A stretch of 64,000 bases of DNA from Rikenellaceae bacterium (GCA_015059735.1 SUZX01000006.1:1-64000); one strand, 5' to 3'. Counted from the stretch's first letter, positions 52,565-61,717 are shown. Made by a program: numbers and translations. The notes: a model not told the origin generated them from the letters alone.

Positions 52565-54595
52565 TTACCAGATGATCACCCGCTCGGCTTCGGGCATGAA
52601 CATTGCCCCATCGGTGATGCCGAACGCATCGTAGAATGATTGAATGTTGCGCACGGTGGCGTTTACACGCCATTTGCCCAACGAGTGTACATCGAGTTTG
52701 GTCAGTCGGGCAATCTCCTCGTCGCGGATGTTCTGTGCCCAAAGGGCTGCATAACCGAGGTAGAAACGTTGTGCCGCTGTGAAACCGTCGATCGGTGCAG
52801 GCTCTGTGCTGTTCAGTGCATTGCGCAACGCGGTGTAAGCCACGCGCAAACCACCCTGATCGGCAATATTCTCACCCAGCGACAACGAGCCGTTGGCATG
52901 AATGGCAGGCTGTCCCTCTTTGGCAGGCAATACCTCGATGGCGTCGAATTGTTTTACCAAAATGTCGGTCTTGGCCTTGAATGCGGTGGCATCCTCCTCG
53001 GTCCACCAATTGTTCATGTTGCCATCCTTGTCGAAGTTGCGCCCCTGATCGTCGAATCCATGTGTCATCTCATGACCGATCACCACACCGATTGCACCGT
53101 AATTTACCGCATCGTCGGCGTCGGGATTGTAGAACGGTGGTTGCAGAATGGCCGCGGGGAAACAGATCTCGTTGGTTGTGGGGTTGTAATAGGCATTTAC
53201 GGTCTGCGGCGACATAAACCACTCGGCACGATCGACCGGTTTACCCAACTTGTTGAGGTTGTCGGCCGTGTACCAAGCGTTGGCGCGGCGGATGTTCTCC
53301 CAATAGCTCTTCGTGGGATCGATCGTGAGTGACGAATAGTCCTTCCACTTGTCGGGGTAGCCGATCTTCACGGTGAAAGCGGCCAATTTCTCTTGTGCTT
53401 TGGCTTTTGTGGCGTCCGACATCCAGTCGAGAACCGCAATGTGTTCGCCGAGGGCTTTTTGCAGATTTTTCACCATGTCGAGCATGCGGGCTTTGTCTTT
53501 CTCAGGGAAATATTTGGCCACATAGATCTCGCCCACAGCTTCACCCAATACCGAGTTGGGTACCGACATGGCACGTTTCCAACGGGGTTTTTGCTCCTGC
53601 TTGCCCGACATCGTACGACCGAAGAAGTCAAACGAGGCGTTGGTGAAATCGTCGCTCAGGTAACCTGTGGCGGCATTGATATACTGCGCGGCAAGGTAGT
53701 AACGTAGGTCGGCTAACGGTGTAGTTTTGATCAACCCGTTAGCGTTGGCGATCGACGATGGCGTGGTCACAATGATACGGTCGAAGGATCCGATTCCCAA
53801 CGCTTTGTAGTAAATATCCCAATTGATTGCATCGTGGTTCTTCTCGAAGTCGGCTCTCGACATGGGGTTATACATTGCCGTAATGTTGCGCAATTCGACA
53901 TTCGACCAATTTTTCTCGGCCATCTTCGTTTCGACCGACATCACTGCCGCAACTGCTTTCTCGATCTCATCCTCCGCAAAACCTGCCAATCGGAAGATCG
54001 TCGCGAGGTAGGCTTTATAGGCGGTGCGTATCTGCTCGTTTTCGGCATCGAGGTAGTAGTCGCGGTCGCCCATCATCAAATCGGGTTGCGAGATGTAAAG
54101 CGCGTTCATGTTGCTCTGCATCAGGTCGGCCTCAACGCCCAAGCCGAAGAAGGGGTTGGTTACATCGGCGTGCATCTTGCCGATCATTGCGGAGAGGTCA
54201 TCGCGGTTCTCGATCGCCAAAATAGCCTCTATGGTTGCTTTGATCGGAGCAGCTCCCTCGGTGTTGAGTCGGGTGGAATCGAGCCCCATTTTGTAGAGGT
54301 CGGCGATCTTTTGCTCCACCGAACCCTGTGCGGCTGTGCTTTCGGCCATTGCCGAGAACAACTCGTTGATGCGCTTCTCGTTATTGTCACGCAACAGGTC
54401 AAACGAGCCGTAACGGGCATATTCGGGTTTCAGCGGGTTACGCTGCTGCCAGCCGCCTGTGGCGTATTGGTAGAAATCGGCATTGGGGGCTGTTGCCATG
54501 TCGAAATTAGCCAAGTCGATAGCCGGAGTTTTCGGAGTGTTTTGACATGCTACCATGCTGCAAATTGTTGCTGCGAAGAAAAAGAGTTTCTTCAT
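52565..54595 (-). CDS. M13-family metallopeptidase (PepO/neprilysin-like) lipoprotein
   Basis: M13 peptidases are zinc endopeptidases of the gluzincin type. The 676-residue protein starts with a lipoprotein signal (MKKLFFFAATICSMVAC, lipobox ...MVA-C17). The zinc motif HExxH is present as VIGHEMTHGFDDQGR (~residue 510), and the third ligand with the GENIAD motif as LGENIADQGGL (~575). The N-terminal M13 domain shows 'DFYQYATGGWQQRNP'. The C-terminus ends EAERVIIW, similar to the CxxW end of the family but without Cys. In Porphyromonas a related PepO processes peptides on the cell surface. The protein is probably anchored in the envelope. Confidence 0.94.
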   Translation of the reverse strand: MKKLFFFAATICSMVACQNTPKTPAIDLANFDMATAPNADFYQYATGGWQQRNPLKPEYARYGSFDLLRDNNEKRINELFSAMAESTAAQGSVEQKIADLYKMGLDSTRLNTEGAAPIKATIEAILAIENRDDLSAMIGKMHADVTNPFFGLGVEADLMQSNMNALYISQPDLMMGDRDYYLDAENEQIRTAYKAYLATIFRLAGFAEDEIEKAVAAVMSVETKMAEKNWSNVELRNITAMYNPMSRADFEKNHDAINWDIYYKALGIGSFDRIIVTTPSSIANANGLIKTTPLADLRYYLAAQYINAATGYLSDDFTNASFDFFGRTMSGKQEQKPRWKRAMSVPNSVLGEAVGEIYVAKYFPEKDKARMLDMVKNLQKALGEHIAVLDWMSDATKAKAQEKLAAFTVKIGYPDKWKDYSSLTIDPTKSYWENIRRANAWYTADNLNKLGKPVDRAEWFMSPQTVNAYYNPTTNEICFPAAILQPPFYNPDADDAVNYGAIGVVIGHEMTHGFDDQGRNFDKDGNMNNWWTEEDATAFKAKTDILVKQFDAIEVLPAKEGQPAIHANGSLSLGENIADQGGLRVAYTALRNALNSTEPAPIDGFTAAQRFYLGYAALWAQNIRDEEIARLTKLDVHSLGKWRVNATVRNIQSFYDAFGITDGAMFMPEAERVIIW

Positions 54596-54636
54596 GGTTT
54601 TGTTGTTTTTACGATTAGTTTTATCGAAGCCGAAAA

Positions 54637-54796
54637 GTAGTCTAACAAGGTGATTTCTGGGTTTCGCTAGTCCTCAAAATGGTCATCTACGCCGAGTAAA
54701 CTCCGCTTTTTCAGGCTTCGCAAGCTTTGAAATCCCACTTGTCATACAACTTCCACGATAAGAGGCTGTCGCAAAACAGTTTGTCGGACAGCCTCT
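54637..54796 (-). repeat. Hairpin-headed intergenic repeat, family 2, copy B
   Basis: This is the reverse-oriented match to copy A (934-1105): on the minus strand it starts with the hairpin GAGGCTGTCCGAC..GACAGCCTC, continues through GACAAGTGGGATTTCAAAGC, TTGCGAAGCCTGAAAAAGCG and ends in ATCACCTTGTTAGAC. It lies between pgk and pepO. Confidence 0.7.
54762..54795 (-). terminator. Terminator downstream of pgk
   Basis: The stem GAGGCTGTC / GGACAGCCTC with a 15-nt loop starts 10 bp after the pgk stop (on the minus strand). The T tail is short (TTATC), so it is weaker than the rpsA one. It is the head of family 2 copy B. Confidence 0.65.
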
Positions 54797-54805
54797 TCTA
54801 TGTTT

Positions 54806-56068
54806 TTAGTCACGAATAGCCTCTACACCCGGCAATGTTCCAAACTCGATGTATTCGAGCAATGCACCGCCGCCCGTTGAGATGTAAGAAACTTTGTCTG
54901 CCAATCCGAATTTGTTGATGCAGGCCACCGAGTCGCCGCCTCCGATGAGCGAAAATGCGCCGTTTTGTGTAGCCTCGGCAATTGCATCGGCCACCACGCG
55001 CGAACCTGTCGAGAATTTGTCGATTTCGAAAACTCCCACCGGACCGTTCCAAAGTATCGTCTTGCAGCCGAGGATGTGCTCACGGAATGCGGCCTTGCCC
55101 TGATCGGCAATATCGACGCCCTCCCACTCATCGGGAATCTCGCGCACCGAGGCTGTTTGGGTGTTGGCCTCCTCCGAGAATTTGTCGCAGATGAGTGCAT
55201 CGGGCGACATCACGAGTTTCACGTTCTTCTCTTTTGCCAACTCCAAGATCTCCAAAGCTACGGGAAACATCTCCGGCTCACAGATCGACTTGCCGACCTT
55301 GCCGCCTTGTGCCGCCGAGAAGGTGTAGGTCATGCCGCCGCCGATAACAATCGAGTCGCACTTGTCCATCAACGCTTTGATCACACCGATCTTGGTCGAA
55401 ACCTTCGAGCCGCCGATGATGGCGCAGAAGGGACGTTGCGGAGCCTCCATCACAGCCGAAATGGCCTTCACTTCGCGCTCCATCAAGTAGCCGAACATTT
55501 TATCGTTGGGGAAATACTTGGCGATCAAGTAGGTCGAGGCATGCTTGCGGTGTGCAGTGCCGAATGCATCGTTGATGTAGCAGTCGGCATACGAAGCGAG
55601 TTTCTTGACAAACTCCTTCTGTGTACCCTCTTTGAGTGCCTTTTTAGCGGCCTCTTTCTCCTCTTTGGTGGCATCTTCTGCAAGACCACGAGGTTTTCCC
55701 TCCTCCTCGGCGTAGAAACGCAGGTTTTCGAGCAGGAGAACCTCTCCGGCTTTCAGCGCGGCAGCCATCTCGGCAGCTTTCTCGCCCATGCAGTCACCGG
55801 CGAACAACACCTTTGTTCCGAGATTTTTCTCCACAGCTGGAATGATTTGCTCCAACGAATATTTGGGGTCGGGATTCTTCTTCGGCCGTCCGAGGTGCGA
55901 CATCAGAATCACGGCTCCACCTTCGGCAAGTACCTTCTTGATTGTCGGTACGGCAGCCCGAATACGGGTGTCGTCGGTTACCTCTCCTTTGTCGTTGAGG
56001 GGCACATTGAAATCCACGCGGATAATGGCTCGTTTGCCTTTGAAATCGTAGTTGTCGATCGTTACCAT
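54806..56068 (-). CDS. pgk: Phosphoglycerate kinase
   Basis: Pgk makes ATP from 1,3-bisphosphoglycerate in glycolysis. The 420-residue protein has the N-terminal signature [64 protein letters not shown] and the nucleotide-binding C-terminal [14 protein letters not shown] and [18 protein letters not shown]. It has ~20 residues more than E. coli Pgk (387), with an inserted, Lys/Glu-rich helix near residues 115-145 ([14 protein letters not shown]). It stands alone with its own promoter and terminator. Confidence 0.97.
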   Translation of the reverse strand: MVTIDNYDFKGKRAIIRVDFNVPLNDKGEVTDDTRIRAAVPTIKKVLAEGGAVILMSHLGRPKKNPDPKYSLEQIIPAVEKNLGTKVLFAGDCMGEKAAEMAAALKAGEVLLLENLRFYAEEEGKPRGLAEDATKEEKEAAKKALKEGTQKEFVKKLASYADCYINDAFGTAHRKHASTYLIAKYFPNDKMFGYLMEREVKAISAVMEAPQRPFCAIIGGSKVSTKIGVIKALMDKCDSIVIGGGMTYTFSAAQGGKVGKSICEPEMFPVALEILELAKEKNVKLVMSPDALICDKFSEEANTQTASVREIPDEWEGVDIADQGKAAFREHILGCKTILWNGPVGVFEIDKFSTGSRVVADAIAEATQNGAFSLIGGGDSVACINKFGLADKVSYISTGGGALLEYIEFGTLPGVEAIRD

Positions 56069-56127
56069 AACATTTTAGTTTTTATTGTTTTATACTCTTT
56101 TAATTCTCTCTCATCTCCTTTCGGATG

Positions 56128-56135
56128 CAAAGTTA
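56128..56135 (-). promoter_or_regulatory. -7 box of the pgk promoter
   Basis: On the minus strand TAACTTTG, about 60 bp before the pgk ATG at 56068. Confidence 0.62.
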
Positions 56136-56228
56136 TGAAATTTTTTTAATAATTCTGCGATCCTTATAAAAAAAGGTGCAAAATATATACCGGTCGATGT
56201 TGGGGCATGATATAAAAAGCGGAGGGGA

Positions 56229-56395
56229 TTATATACGAATTTACACAAATTTGTTGTATCTCCTCTTTTTACCGCCTTACACTCACGGAGCAGCCGTGTT
56301 TGTAATCTATGACCCACTCCCTAAATCCCCCACCTCAGGCAGGGGACTTGCGTCCACCTGCGGTGGAAATCGGGAATCTCTTGTGTGAAGGTCGG
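56229..56395 (+). repeat. Family 1 (MITE-like) repeat, copy R3
   Basis: It starts TTATATACGAATTTACAC, which matches the R4 left end at 17 of 18 positions. It then has ACCGCCTTACACTCACGG, AGCCGTGTTTGTAATCTATG, CTCCCTAAATCCCCC, CACCTCAGGCAGGGGACTTG and CGTCCACCTGCGGTGGAAA. The right end (CTCTTGTGTGAAGGTCGG) is diverged. Confidence 0.8.
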
Positions 56396-56582
56396 TTGTT
56401 TTTATCGCCTTAGACGCTTCGATTTCTTTGATCTCCCGTTCTCGAAATCTTCGCCAAATTGTCTTAAAAGTCGCAAAAAATCACGAAAACATCAAAAAAT
56501 TCCCCCCCCCATAAAAAAATTGGAAATCTTGGGTATTTCGGTTATCTTTACAACGAGTATCACCTTAAAAACATAATGTCCT

Positions 56583-57758
56583 ATGAAAAGAACTTCTTTC
56601 TTTCTACTGTTGGCCGTATGTTTGTTTGTTACGGCTTGTGAGAACGGCTCGGATTCGGGCCATGATAGTGATCCTTCAAAAATAACCGCCTATGAGGCTG
56701 TTCAGATTGCCACAGAGGGTATTGCCCTGTTACCGGATGCGGTTGCGACAACCGACCGACGGGTCGATCCGAACAAAGTGAAAACCTGCACTTCGACAAC
56801 GGCCGGCAAGTTGTTCTATGTGGTTAATTTTGCCGATAATGCCGGTTTTGCAGTGGTGCGTGCCACCCGTAATGCAGGACCGCAACTCTTGGCTATCGTG
56901 GAGAGTGGCAACTATACCCCGGGCAGCACCACCGGAAATCCGAGTTTCGACAACTATGCCACCTTGCTGATCAATTACCTAATTGCTGCCGCAAATCAAA
57001 CCGCTACTGCTCCGGCAATCACTGCCTCTCGGTCGGGTTGGACCTCGGTCGGCCCATTCCTCTCCGTGAAATGGGGTCAGGAAGCACCTTATAACGGCTA
57101 TTGTTGGATTAAACTCGAAGGCGATGTTAACCCACAAGTGTGTCCTGCCGGTTCTTCGGTTACGGCCGTAGCCCAAATCATGAGCTATCACGGCCATCCT
57201 GCCGAGCTGCCCGTGACCTTTATCAATGACACCGAGAACGAATTTACCTATACCGACATCGATGCCAACCTGACACTCGATTGGAGCGCACTGAAACAAT
57301 ATAATGTCGGCAATAGCGCAGCTAATGCTACCGGCAAGAAACTTGCGGTGCTTTTCCGCGAAATCGGGCAGTTGTCGGGTACGAAATACGATGTTGATGG
57401 CAGCTCTACTCCGATCGGCAATACTACCGAGGCCTTGCATGCATTGGGTTATGTCGGTTGTACGCTGAGCAGCTATGATTGGCAGCGCGTTCGCGAGGAT
57501 CTGGACAACGAACGTCCGGTCTTCATGGGCGGCTCCGAAGACGACTTTGTCAAAGGCTCTTCGTGGGTGGTCGATGGTTATATGACAAATGTCGGACAGG
57601 CAGGAAGCAATTACATTCACATCAATTGGGGCTTCAATGGCTACAACAACGGCTATTATTTGGCCGATGTCTTCAACTCCTCGGCAAAAGCTACTGGTGC
57701 AAGCTATAACTACAAATCGCAGACCATTACCGGTATTGCAGTGGCTCCTGCGAATTAA
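56583..57758 (+). CDS. C10 (streptopain/PrtT) peptidase homologue without catalytic residues
   Basis: The family comprises cysteine proteases such as streptopain (SpeB) and the Bacteroides C10 proteases. The 391-residue protein has a lipoprotein signal (MKRTSFFLLLAVCLFVTAC, lipobox VTA-C) and the pro-region/inhibitor-like part (~30-150). In the catalytic domain the usual GCVATAMAQIM becomes GSSVTAVAQIM, so the nucleophile Cys is Ser191. The usual GHAWVxDGY becomes GSSWVVDGY, so the catalytic His is Ser326. The rest, WGFNGYNNGYYLADVFN, is intact. A peptidase with Ser and no His in this fold is unlikely to be active. The call is a pseudopeptidase, perhaps a binding protein. Confidence 0.88.
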   Translation: MKRTSFFLLLAVCLFVTACENGSDSGHDSDPSKITAYEAVQIATEGIALLPDAVATTDRRVDPNKVKTCTSTTAGKLFYVVNFADNAGFAVVRATRNAGPQLLAIVESGNYTPGSTTGNPSFDNYATLLINYLIAAANQTATAPAITASRSGWTSVGPFLSVKWGQEAPYNGYCWIKLEGDVNPQVCPAGSSVTAVAQIMSYHGHPAELPVTFINDTENEFTYTDIDANLTLDWSALKQYNVGNSAANATGKKLAVLFREIGQLSGTKYDVDGSSTPIGNTTEALHALGYVGCTLSSYDWQRVREDLDNERPVFMGGSEDDFVKGSSWVVDGYMTNVGQAGSNYIHINWGFNGYNNGYYLADVFNSSAKATGASYNYKSQTITGIAVAPAN

Positions 57759-57779
57759 CGGAGATATACACAAAGGTGC

Positions 57780-57952
57780 TTATATACGAAATTACACCAT
57801 TTTGTTGTTCTCTCACTTTTAACCGCCTTACACTCACGGCTACGCTGTGTTTGTATCTCTGACCCACCCCCTAAATCCCCTGCCTCAGGCAGGGGATTTG
57901 CGTCTGCCTACGGCGATCGGGTATTCCATATGTTGTGTAAAATCGTATATAA
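57780..57952 (+). repeat. Family 1 (MITE-like) repeat, copy R4 (complete)
   Basis: The element is 173 bp. Its left end TTATATACGAAATTACAC and the reverse complement of its right end TTATATACGATTTTACAC agree at 16 of 18 positions. Inside are CCGCCTTACACTCACGGC, CCCCCTAAATCCCC, TGCCTCAGGCAGGGG and TGCCTACGGCGA. No ORF of note is inside. It follows the C10 homologue by 21 bp. Confidence 0.85.
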
Positions 57953-57965
57953 TTGCCTACACAAA

Positions 57966-57998
57966 ATAAAGGCGGAGGTTTTGACACTCCGCCTTTTT
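57966..57998. terminator. Bidirectional terminator between the C10 homologue and the ABC permease
   Basis: The stem AAAGGCGGAG / CTCCGCCTTT with a 9-nt loop is followed by TT on the plus strand and A-rich on the other side. Confidence 0.88.
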
Positions 57999-58036
57999 CG
58001 CATATCTGGCAACGTTGTGCAATGCCGTAAAAGCAT

Positions 58037-59359
58037 CTAATACTTATACCTCACCCATTTTACAAGCTCTTTGATCGAGGGTTTCTTACCATACATGAAG
58101 ATTCCCACGCGATAGATCTTGGCGGCAAACCATACCATGCCGACAAACGAGGCGTAGAGCACGACGAGCGAGAGTCCCACCTCCCACATCGGAATGTCGT
58201 AGGGGATTCGGGCGATCATCACTACCGGCGAGGTAAACGGAATCATCGAAAACCAAAAAGCCAACTGCGAGTTGGGATCTTTGATTACAGCCAACATCAT
58301 CAGCAATGCGAGGATGATCGGCAGTGTTACGGGGGTCTGCAACTGCTGTGCATCCTGCACATTGTCCACCGCTGAGCCGATGGCGGCAAACATTGCCGAG
58401 TAGAAGAGATAGCCACCCAATACAAAGAGAATCAGCGAGCCGAAGATCTTCAATACATACCCCATGTCGGTCATGGCAGCTACCGCCTGCAACATTTCGG
58501 GATCGACATCAGGCATGGCTGCCGAGGCGGCGGCTCCTTCGCGTATGGCCTGTGCTCCGGCCATTATGTCGTCCGGCATGAATTGCGGGATTAATATTGC
58601 TCCCACTCCGCAGATCAACACGCCCCAAATCACCACCTGAACAACGGCTACCGAGGCTACTCCGAGGATCTTACCCATCATCAGGTCGAAAGGCCGTACC
58701 GATGAAACCATCACCTCCAACACGCGGGAGTTCTTCTCCTCAATGACCGACTGCATGACCATTGCACCATAGATCAGCAAGAACATGTAGAGCACGAAGC
58801 CCAAGATATAACCGAGCGCCGAGGCCACGATCGACGATTGCGATTGCGAATCCTCCTCTTGCGATTTGTCGTTGCGGAAAGTCTGCATCGAGACCGAAGT
58901 TTCGACCTCTTTGAGTATTTGGGGCAGGTTTTCGATGTTGTATCCTTTGAGTTTTTCGGCTTCGAGAATTCGCTCGATCTGGCTTGTGATGGTGCTCTCG
59001 ACCATCAGCGACGACGACGAGTTGACATAGAAACGCACATTGGCGGAGTTGGTGAGAATATCGCCCCCGATGTAGAGTATTCCGAATTTGTCGGTCAGCT
59101 CCTTGCGTGCAGCCTCCGTCGAGAGAGAGGTGGTCTCGAAAGCCAACTCCTCATCGCCCTGCAACTGCGGGGCGATCAGACCACTCTCGTCAATCACGGC
59201 CACAATCTTCTGGTCGCTGCGTGAGTACTCCATGATCAGTGCCGGAGCAACCATTAGGGCGATCATCAGCACGGGCATCAGCAACGTGGTGATGATGAAT
59301 GATTTTTTTCGAACGCGCTCGTTGAATTCGCGTTGTATGATGATGAAAATATTCGACAT
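58037..59359 (-). CDS. ABC-2 type transporter permease (NatB-like)
   Basis: This is a membrane subunit of an ABC exporter. The 440-residue protein has one N-terminal transmembrane helix (MSNIFIIIQREFNERVRKKSFIITTLLMPVLMIALMVAPAL), a large extracellular loop (~45-170), then five or more helices (e.g. LGYILGFVLYMFLLIYGAMVMQSVIEEKNSRVLEVMVSSVRP). The EEKNSRVLEV(M)VSSV segment is typical of the ABC-2/NatB (sodium exporter) permeases. The substrate is not known. It follows the ATPase by 45 bp. Confidence 0.9.
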   Translation of the reverse strand: MSNIFIIIQREFNERVRKKSFIITTLLMPVLMIALMVAPALIMEYSRSDQKIVAVIDESGLIAPQLQGDEELAFETTSLSTEAARKELTDKFGILYIGGDILTNSANVRFYVNSSSSLMVESTITSQIERILEAEKLKGYNIENLPQILKEVETSVSMQTFRNDKSQEEDSQSQSSIVASALGYILGFVLYMFLLIYGAMVMQSVIEEKNSRVLEVMVSSVRPFDLMMGKILGVASVAVVQVVIWGVLICGVGAILIPQFMPDDIMAGAQAIREGAAASAAMPDVDPEMLQAVAAMTDMGYVLKIFGSLILFVLGGYLFYSAMFAAIGSAVDNVQDAQQLQTPVTLPIILALLMMLAVIKDPNSQLAFWFSMIPFTSPVVMIARIPYDIPMWEVGLSLVVLYASFVGMVWFAAKIYRVGIFMYGKKPSIKELVKWVRYKY

Positions 59360-59404
59360 GGTATGTGTTTTTGGGTTACAAACTGATTTTCAGATCCTTG
59401 ATCC

Positions 59405-60328
59405 TTAAAGATTGCCTTCAACGGCGCGGATGAATATGTCGTTCATCGAAGGGATGATCTCGCGGAACGAGCGCAATTCGACCATCTCGTTTGTTGCAGC
59501 GATCACGTCGCGCACATCGGCATCGTCGGCAATATGCAAACGCAGGGTTTGGTAGATACTTGTGGCATCCTCGGGTCTTTCGAGTATCGTACAACGTGTT
59601 GCCAAAGTCTCTCGCAGGCTCTCTTCTGCCCCTCGGAAATCGATCTCGAAGATGTTGGAGCCGTGCCGGCGACGAATTTCATCAACGTTGCCAGAAAGGA
59701 TGTTGTGCGACTTATTGATCAACGTGATATGGTCGCAAATCTCTTCTACCGACGACATGTTGTGAGTCGAGAAGATGATCGTTGCTCCCTTGTCGCGCAG
59801 TGCCAAAATCTCCTCTTTCAGCAGGTTGGCATTTATGGGATCAAAGCCCGAGAAAGGCTCGTCGAAGATCAGCAATTCGGGTTCATGGAGAATCGTGACG
59901 ATGAATTGCACCTTTTGCGCCATACCCTTCGAGAGCTCCTCAACCTTCTTGTCCCACCAACCTTCGATCCCGAACTTTACGAACCATTGTTTGAGTCGCA
60001 GAATCGCATCGCGTCGCGAGAGTCCTTTGAGCCTCGCGAAGAAGATCGCTTGCTCGCCCACCTTCATCTTTTTGTAGAGTCCGCGCTCCTCGGGGAGGTA
60101 TCCGATGCGGGCTACATCGTTGGGGGCAATCTCATGCCCGTTGAAGATGACACGTCCTGTGTCGGGTGCTGTTATGCGGTTGATAATGCGGATCAGCGTG
60201 GTTTTTCCTGCTCCGTTTGGGCCGAGCAGACCGTACACCGAGCCACGAGGAATCGAGAGGGATACATCGTCGAGTGCCGTGTGGTTGGCAAATCGTTTGG
60301 TAACGTGCTCTACTGTTAATAAATCCAT
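59405..60328 (-). CDS. ABC transporter ATP-binding protein (NatA-like)
   Basis: This is the ATPase partner of the downstream permease. The 307-residue protein has Walker A (GLLGPNGAGKTTLIRII), the Q-loop/DR-type region (IGYLPEERGLYKKMKVGEQ), the signature VEELSKGMAQKVQ, Walker B (LLIFDEPFSGFDPIN) and the switch His (FSTHNMSS). The C-terminal ~80 residues are a DUF4162-type extension, as in NatA/CcmA homologues. It is the first gene of the two-gene exporter. Confidence 0.94.
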   Translation of the reverse strand: MDLLTVEHVTKRFANHTALDDVSLSIPRGSVYGLLGPNGAGKTTLIRIINRITAPDTGRVIFNGHEIAPNDVARIGYLPEERGLYKKMKVGEQAIFFARLKGLSRRDAILRLKQWFVKFGIEGWWDKKVEELSKGMAQKVQFIVTILHEPELLIFDEPFSGFDPINANLLKEEILALRDKGATIIFSTHNMSSVEEICDHITLINKSHNILSGNVDEIRRRHGSNIFEIDFRGAEESLRETLATRCTILERPEDATSIYQTLRLHIADDADVRDVIAATNEMVELRSFREIIPSMNDIFIRAVEGNL

Positions 60329-60371
60329 CTTAGTGTTCTTGTTTGGTATGTTGTTTATTTTATCGGTTCTT

Positions 60372-60402
60372 GCTTTTTACCACTTTATACTCATGGCTGC
60401 GT
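60372..60402 (+). repeat. Short family 1 repeat fragment
   Basis: TTTTTACCACTTTATACTCATGGCTGCG matches TTTTTACCGCCTTACACTCACGG of copies R2/R3 with five or six changes. It lies between kdsC and the ABC ATPase gene and ends just before the kdsC stop. Confidence 0.5.
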
Positions 60403-60407
60403 CATAC

Positions 60408-60953
60408 CTACCGCGAGGCGGCCAACGACGAGGGGGTCACTCCGATCGAGTCACGAGCCCAATCGCCACGTGCCCGCAACACTTGTTCGATGATGTCGCG
60501 CACAGCTCCTTCGCCACCGCGAAACTCCGAAACATAACGCGAGGCCTCGATCACCTCCGAGGCGGCATCGGCCGGACATACCGGAATCCCCACACAGCGC
60601 ATGCACTCCAAGTCGGGAATGTCGTCACCCATGTAGATCACATTCGCGGGGTTGATCCCCTCGCGTGCAAAGTAGTCGTGCAGGGTTGCCACCTTGTTCA
60701 TGCAGTCGAGGTGATACTCCGTGATGCCGAGCATCTGAATACGGTGTTCGAGCGTGCGCCCGCGTCCTCCCGAGATGATGCAGATCTTGTATCCGAGTTT
60801 CTTGGCATAGGCCAGTGCGTAGCCGTCTTTGGCATTGTAGCAGCGAATGAAGTCGCCATCGGCCAACGGGATGATCTTTCCGTCGGTCATCACCCCATCG
60901 ACATCGAATACAAAAGCCTCGGTGAGGGCTATATCTTCTTTGAAATTTCCCAT
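60408..60953 (-). CDS. kdsC: 3-deoxy-D-manno-octulosonate 8-phosphate phosphatase (KdsC-like HAD)
   Basis: KdsC dephosphorylates KDO-8-phosphate in lipopolysaccharide core synthesis. The 181-residue HAD phosphatase has the nucleophile motif FVFDVDGVMTDG, motif II in ICIISGGRG, the Lys in LDCMNKVATLHDY and motif III in VIYMGDDIPDLECM. The short C0-type HAD form with 'DGVxTDG..' and 'GDDxPDL' is typical of KdsC/YrbI. The start (ATG 60953) overlaps the end of the DUF2520 gene by 25 bp. Other KDO genes are absent here. Confidence 0.92.
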   Translation of the reverse strand: MGNFKEDIALTEAFVFDVDGVMTDGKIIPLADGDFIRCYNAKDGYALAYAKKLGYKICIISGGRGRTLEHRIQMLGITEYHLDCMNKVATLHDYFAREGINPANVIYMGDDIPDLECMRCVGIPVCPADAASEVIEASRYVSEFRGGEGAVRDIIEQVLRARGDWARDSIGVTPSSLAASR

Positions 60954-61717
60954 ATATTTTGACTTATTTTTCTGTATAACTCTTCGAGTAGTGGCTCTTC
61001 GGTCAACATCGCTGTATGTCGTTCTTGTGTCGTGCGGTCGTTGCGTACTGCCGGACCGGTCTGTACAGTGATTGGAGAAGTTGCATCACACGCCTTGCGG
61101 GCCGTTTCGGCAATCAGCGGTTTGAGCAGTGCGAAATCGAGTCCCGCGTCACCTACAATCTGCTCGCCGAGGGCGTACATGTGGTTTGCGAAGTTGCAGG
61201 CAAATACCGCTGCCAAATGCAACCTTTTTCGTTGTTCCGAGTCAGCAAAAATCACCTGTTCCGACAGCTGTCGTGCAAAATGCTCCAACGGGGAGCGTAA
61301 TGTGTCATCGGTTGTTTCGAGGAAGATCGGAATCTCCCGAAAATCGACCTTGCGTCCTCGGGTGAAGGTCTGCAACGGATAGAACACTGCCCGTTGTGCA
61401 AATTTTGCAGGCAGTGCATCGAGCGGCACACTCCCTGCTGTGTGAGCCACCACGGCTGTCGGAGGTATCGGTAAGGAGGCTGCCAACTCTGCCACCGCGC
61501 GGTCGCTCACACAGAGCAGATAGAGATCTGCTGCGGCCAACTGTTGCGGGTCGTCGGTCCATGTCGTTTGCCCGATCTCGGCCACTTGGCGTCCACGTTC
61601 AGGGTTGCGGGCAAAAAGTTGCACGAGTTGCACCTCGGTACAATGCCCGATGGTGCGAGCCAATGCTTCGGCTACATTCCCGCTTCCGATCAATACCACC
61701 CGTTTGATCCGATTCAT
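60929..61717 (-). CDS. Rossmann-like and DUF2520 domain protein
   Basis: The 262-residue protein has an N-terminal NAD(P)-binding Rossmann domain (RVVLIGSGNVAEALARTIG) similar to ketopantoate/pyrroline-5-carboxylate reductases. The C-terminal DUF2520 helical domain follows (~140-255, FADSEQRKRLHLAAVFACNFANHMYALGEQI, TGPAVRNDRTTQERHTAML). The GPAVRND motif is the family's mark. The reaction is not known. It overlaps the BrkB gene (ATGA) and kdsC, an arrangement suggesting translational coupling. Confidence 0.9.
   Translation of the reverse strand: MNRIKRVVLIGSGNVAEALARTIGHCTEVQLVQLFARNPERGRQVAEIGQTTWTDDPQQLAAADLYLLCVSDRAVAELAASLPIPPTAVVAHTAGSVPLDALPAKFAQRAVFYPLQTFTRGRKVDFREIPIFLETTDDTLRSPLEHFARQLSEQVIFADSEQRKRLHLAAVFACNFANHMYALGEQIVGDAGLDFALLKPLIAETARKACDATSPITVQTGPAVRNDRTTQERHTAMLTEEPLLEELYRKISQNIWEISKKI

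Larger units (their letters stand above)
56069..56582. other. Intergenic gap between pgk and the C10 homologue
   Basis: This 514-bp space holds the pgk promoter box (56128-56135), a family 1 repeat (56229-56395) and a stretch with 9-10 consecutive C (56501-56511). A 63-codon reading frame at 56385-56576 has no signal, motif or ribosome-binding context and overlaps the repeat, so I do not call it. A TATCTTTA near 56545 could be the -7 region for the next gene. Confidence 0.6.

Noticed and set aside
54637..54796. A small regulatory RNA between pgk and pepO
   Set aside because: The sequence is a copy of the family 2 repeat; no separate promoter was seen, so the repeat explanation is preferred.
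56385..56576. A 63-codon reading frame upstream of the C10 homologue
   Set aside because: Overlaps a family 1 repeat, has no recognisable motif or signal peptide and includes a low-complexity C run; most likely non-coding.
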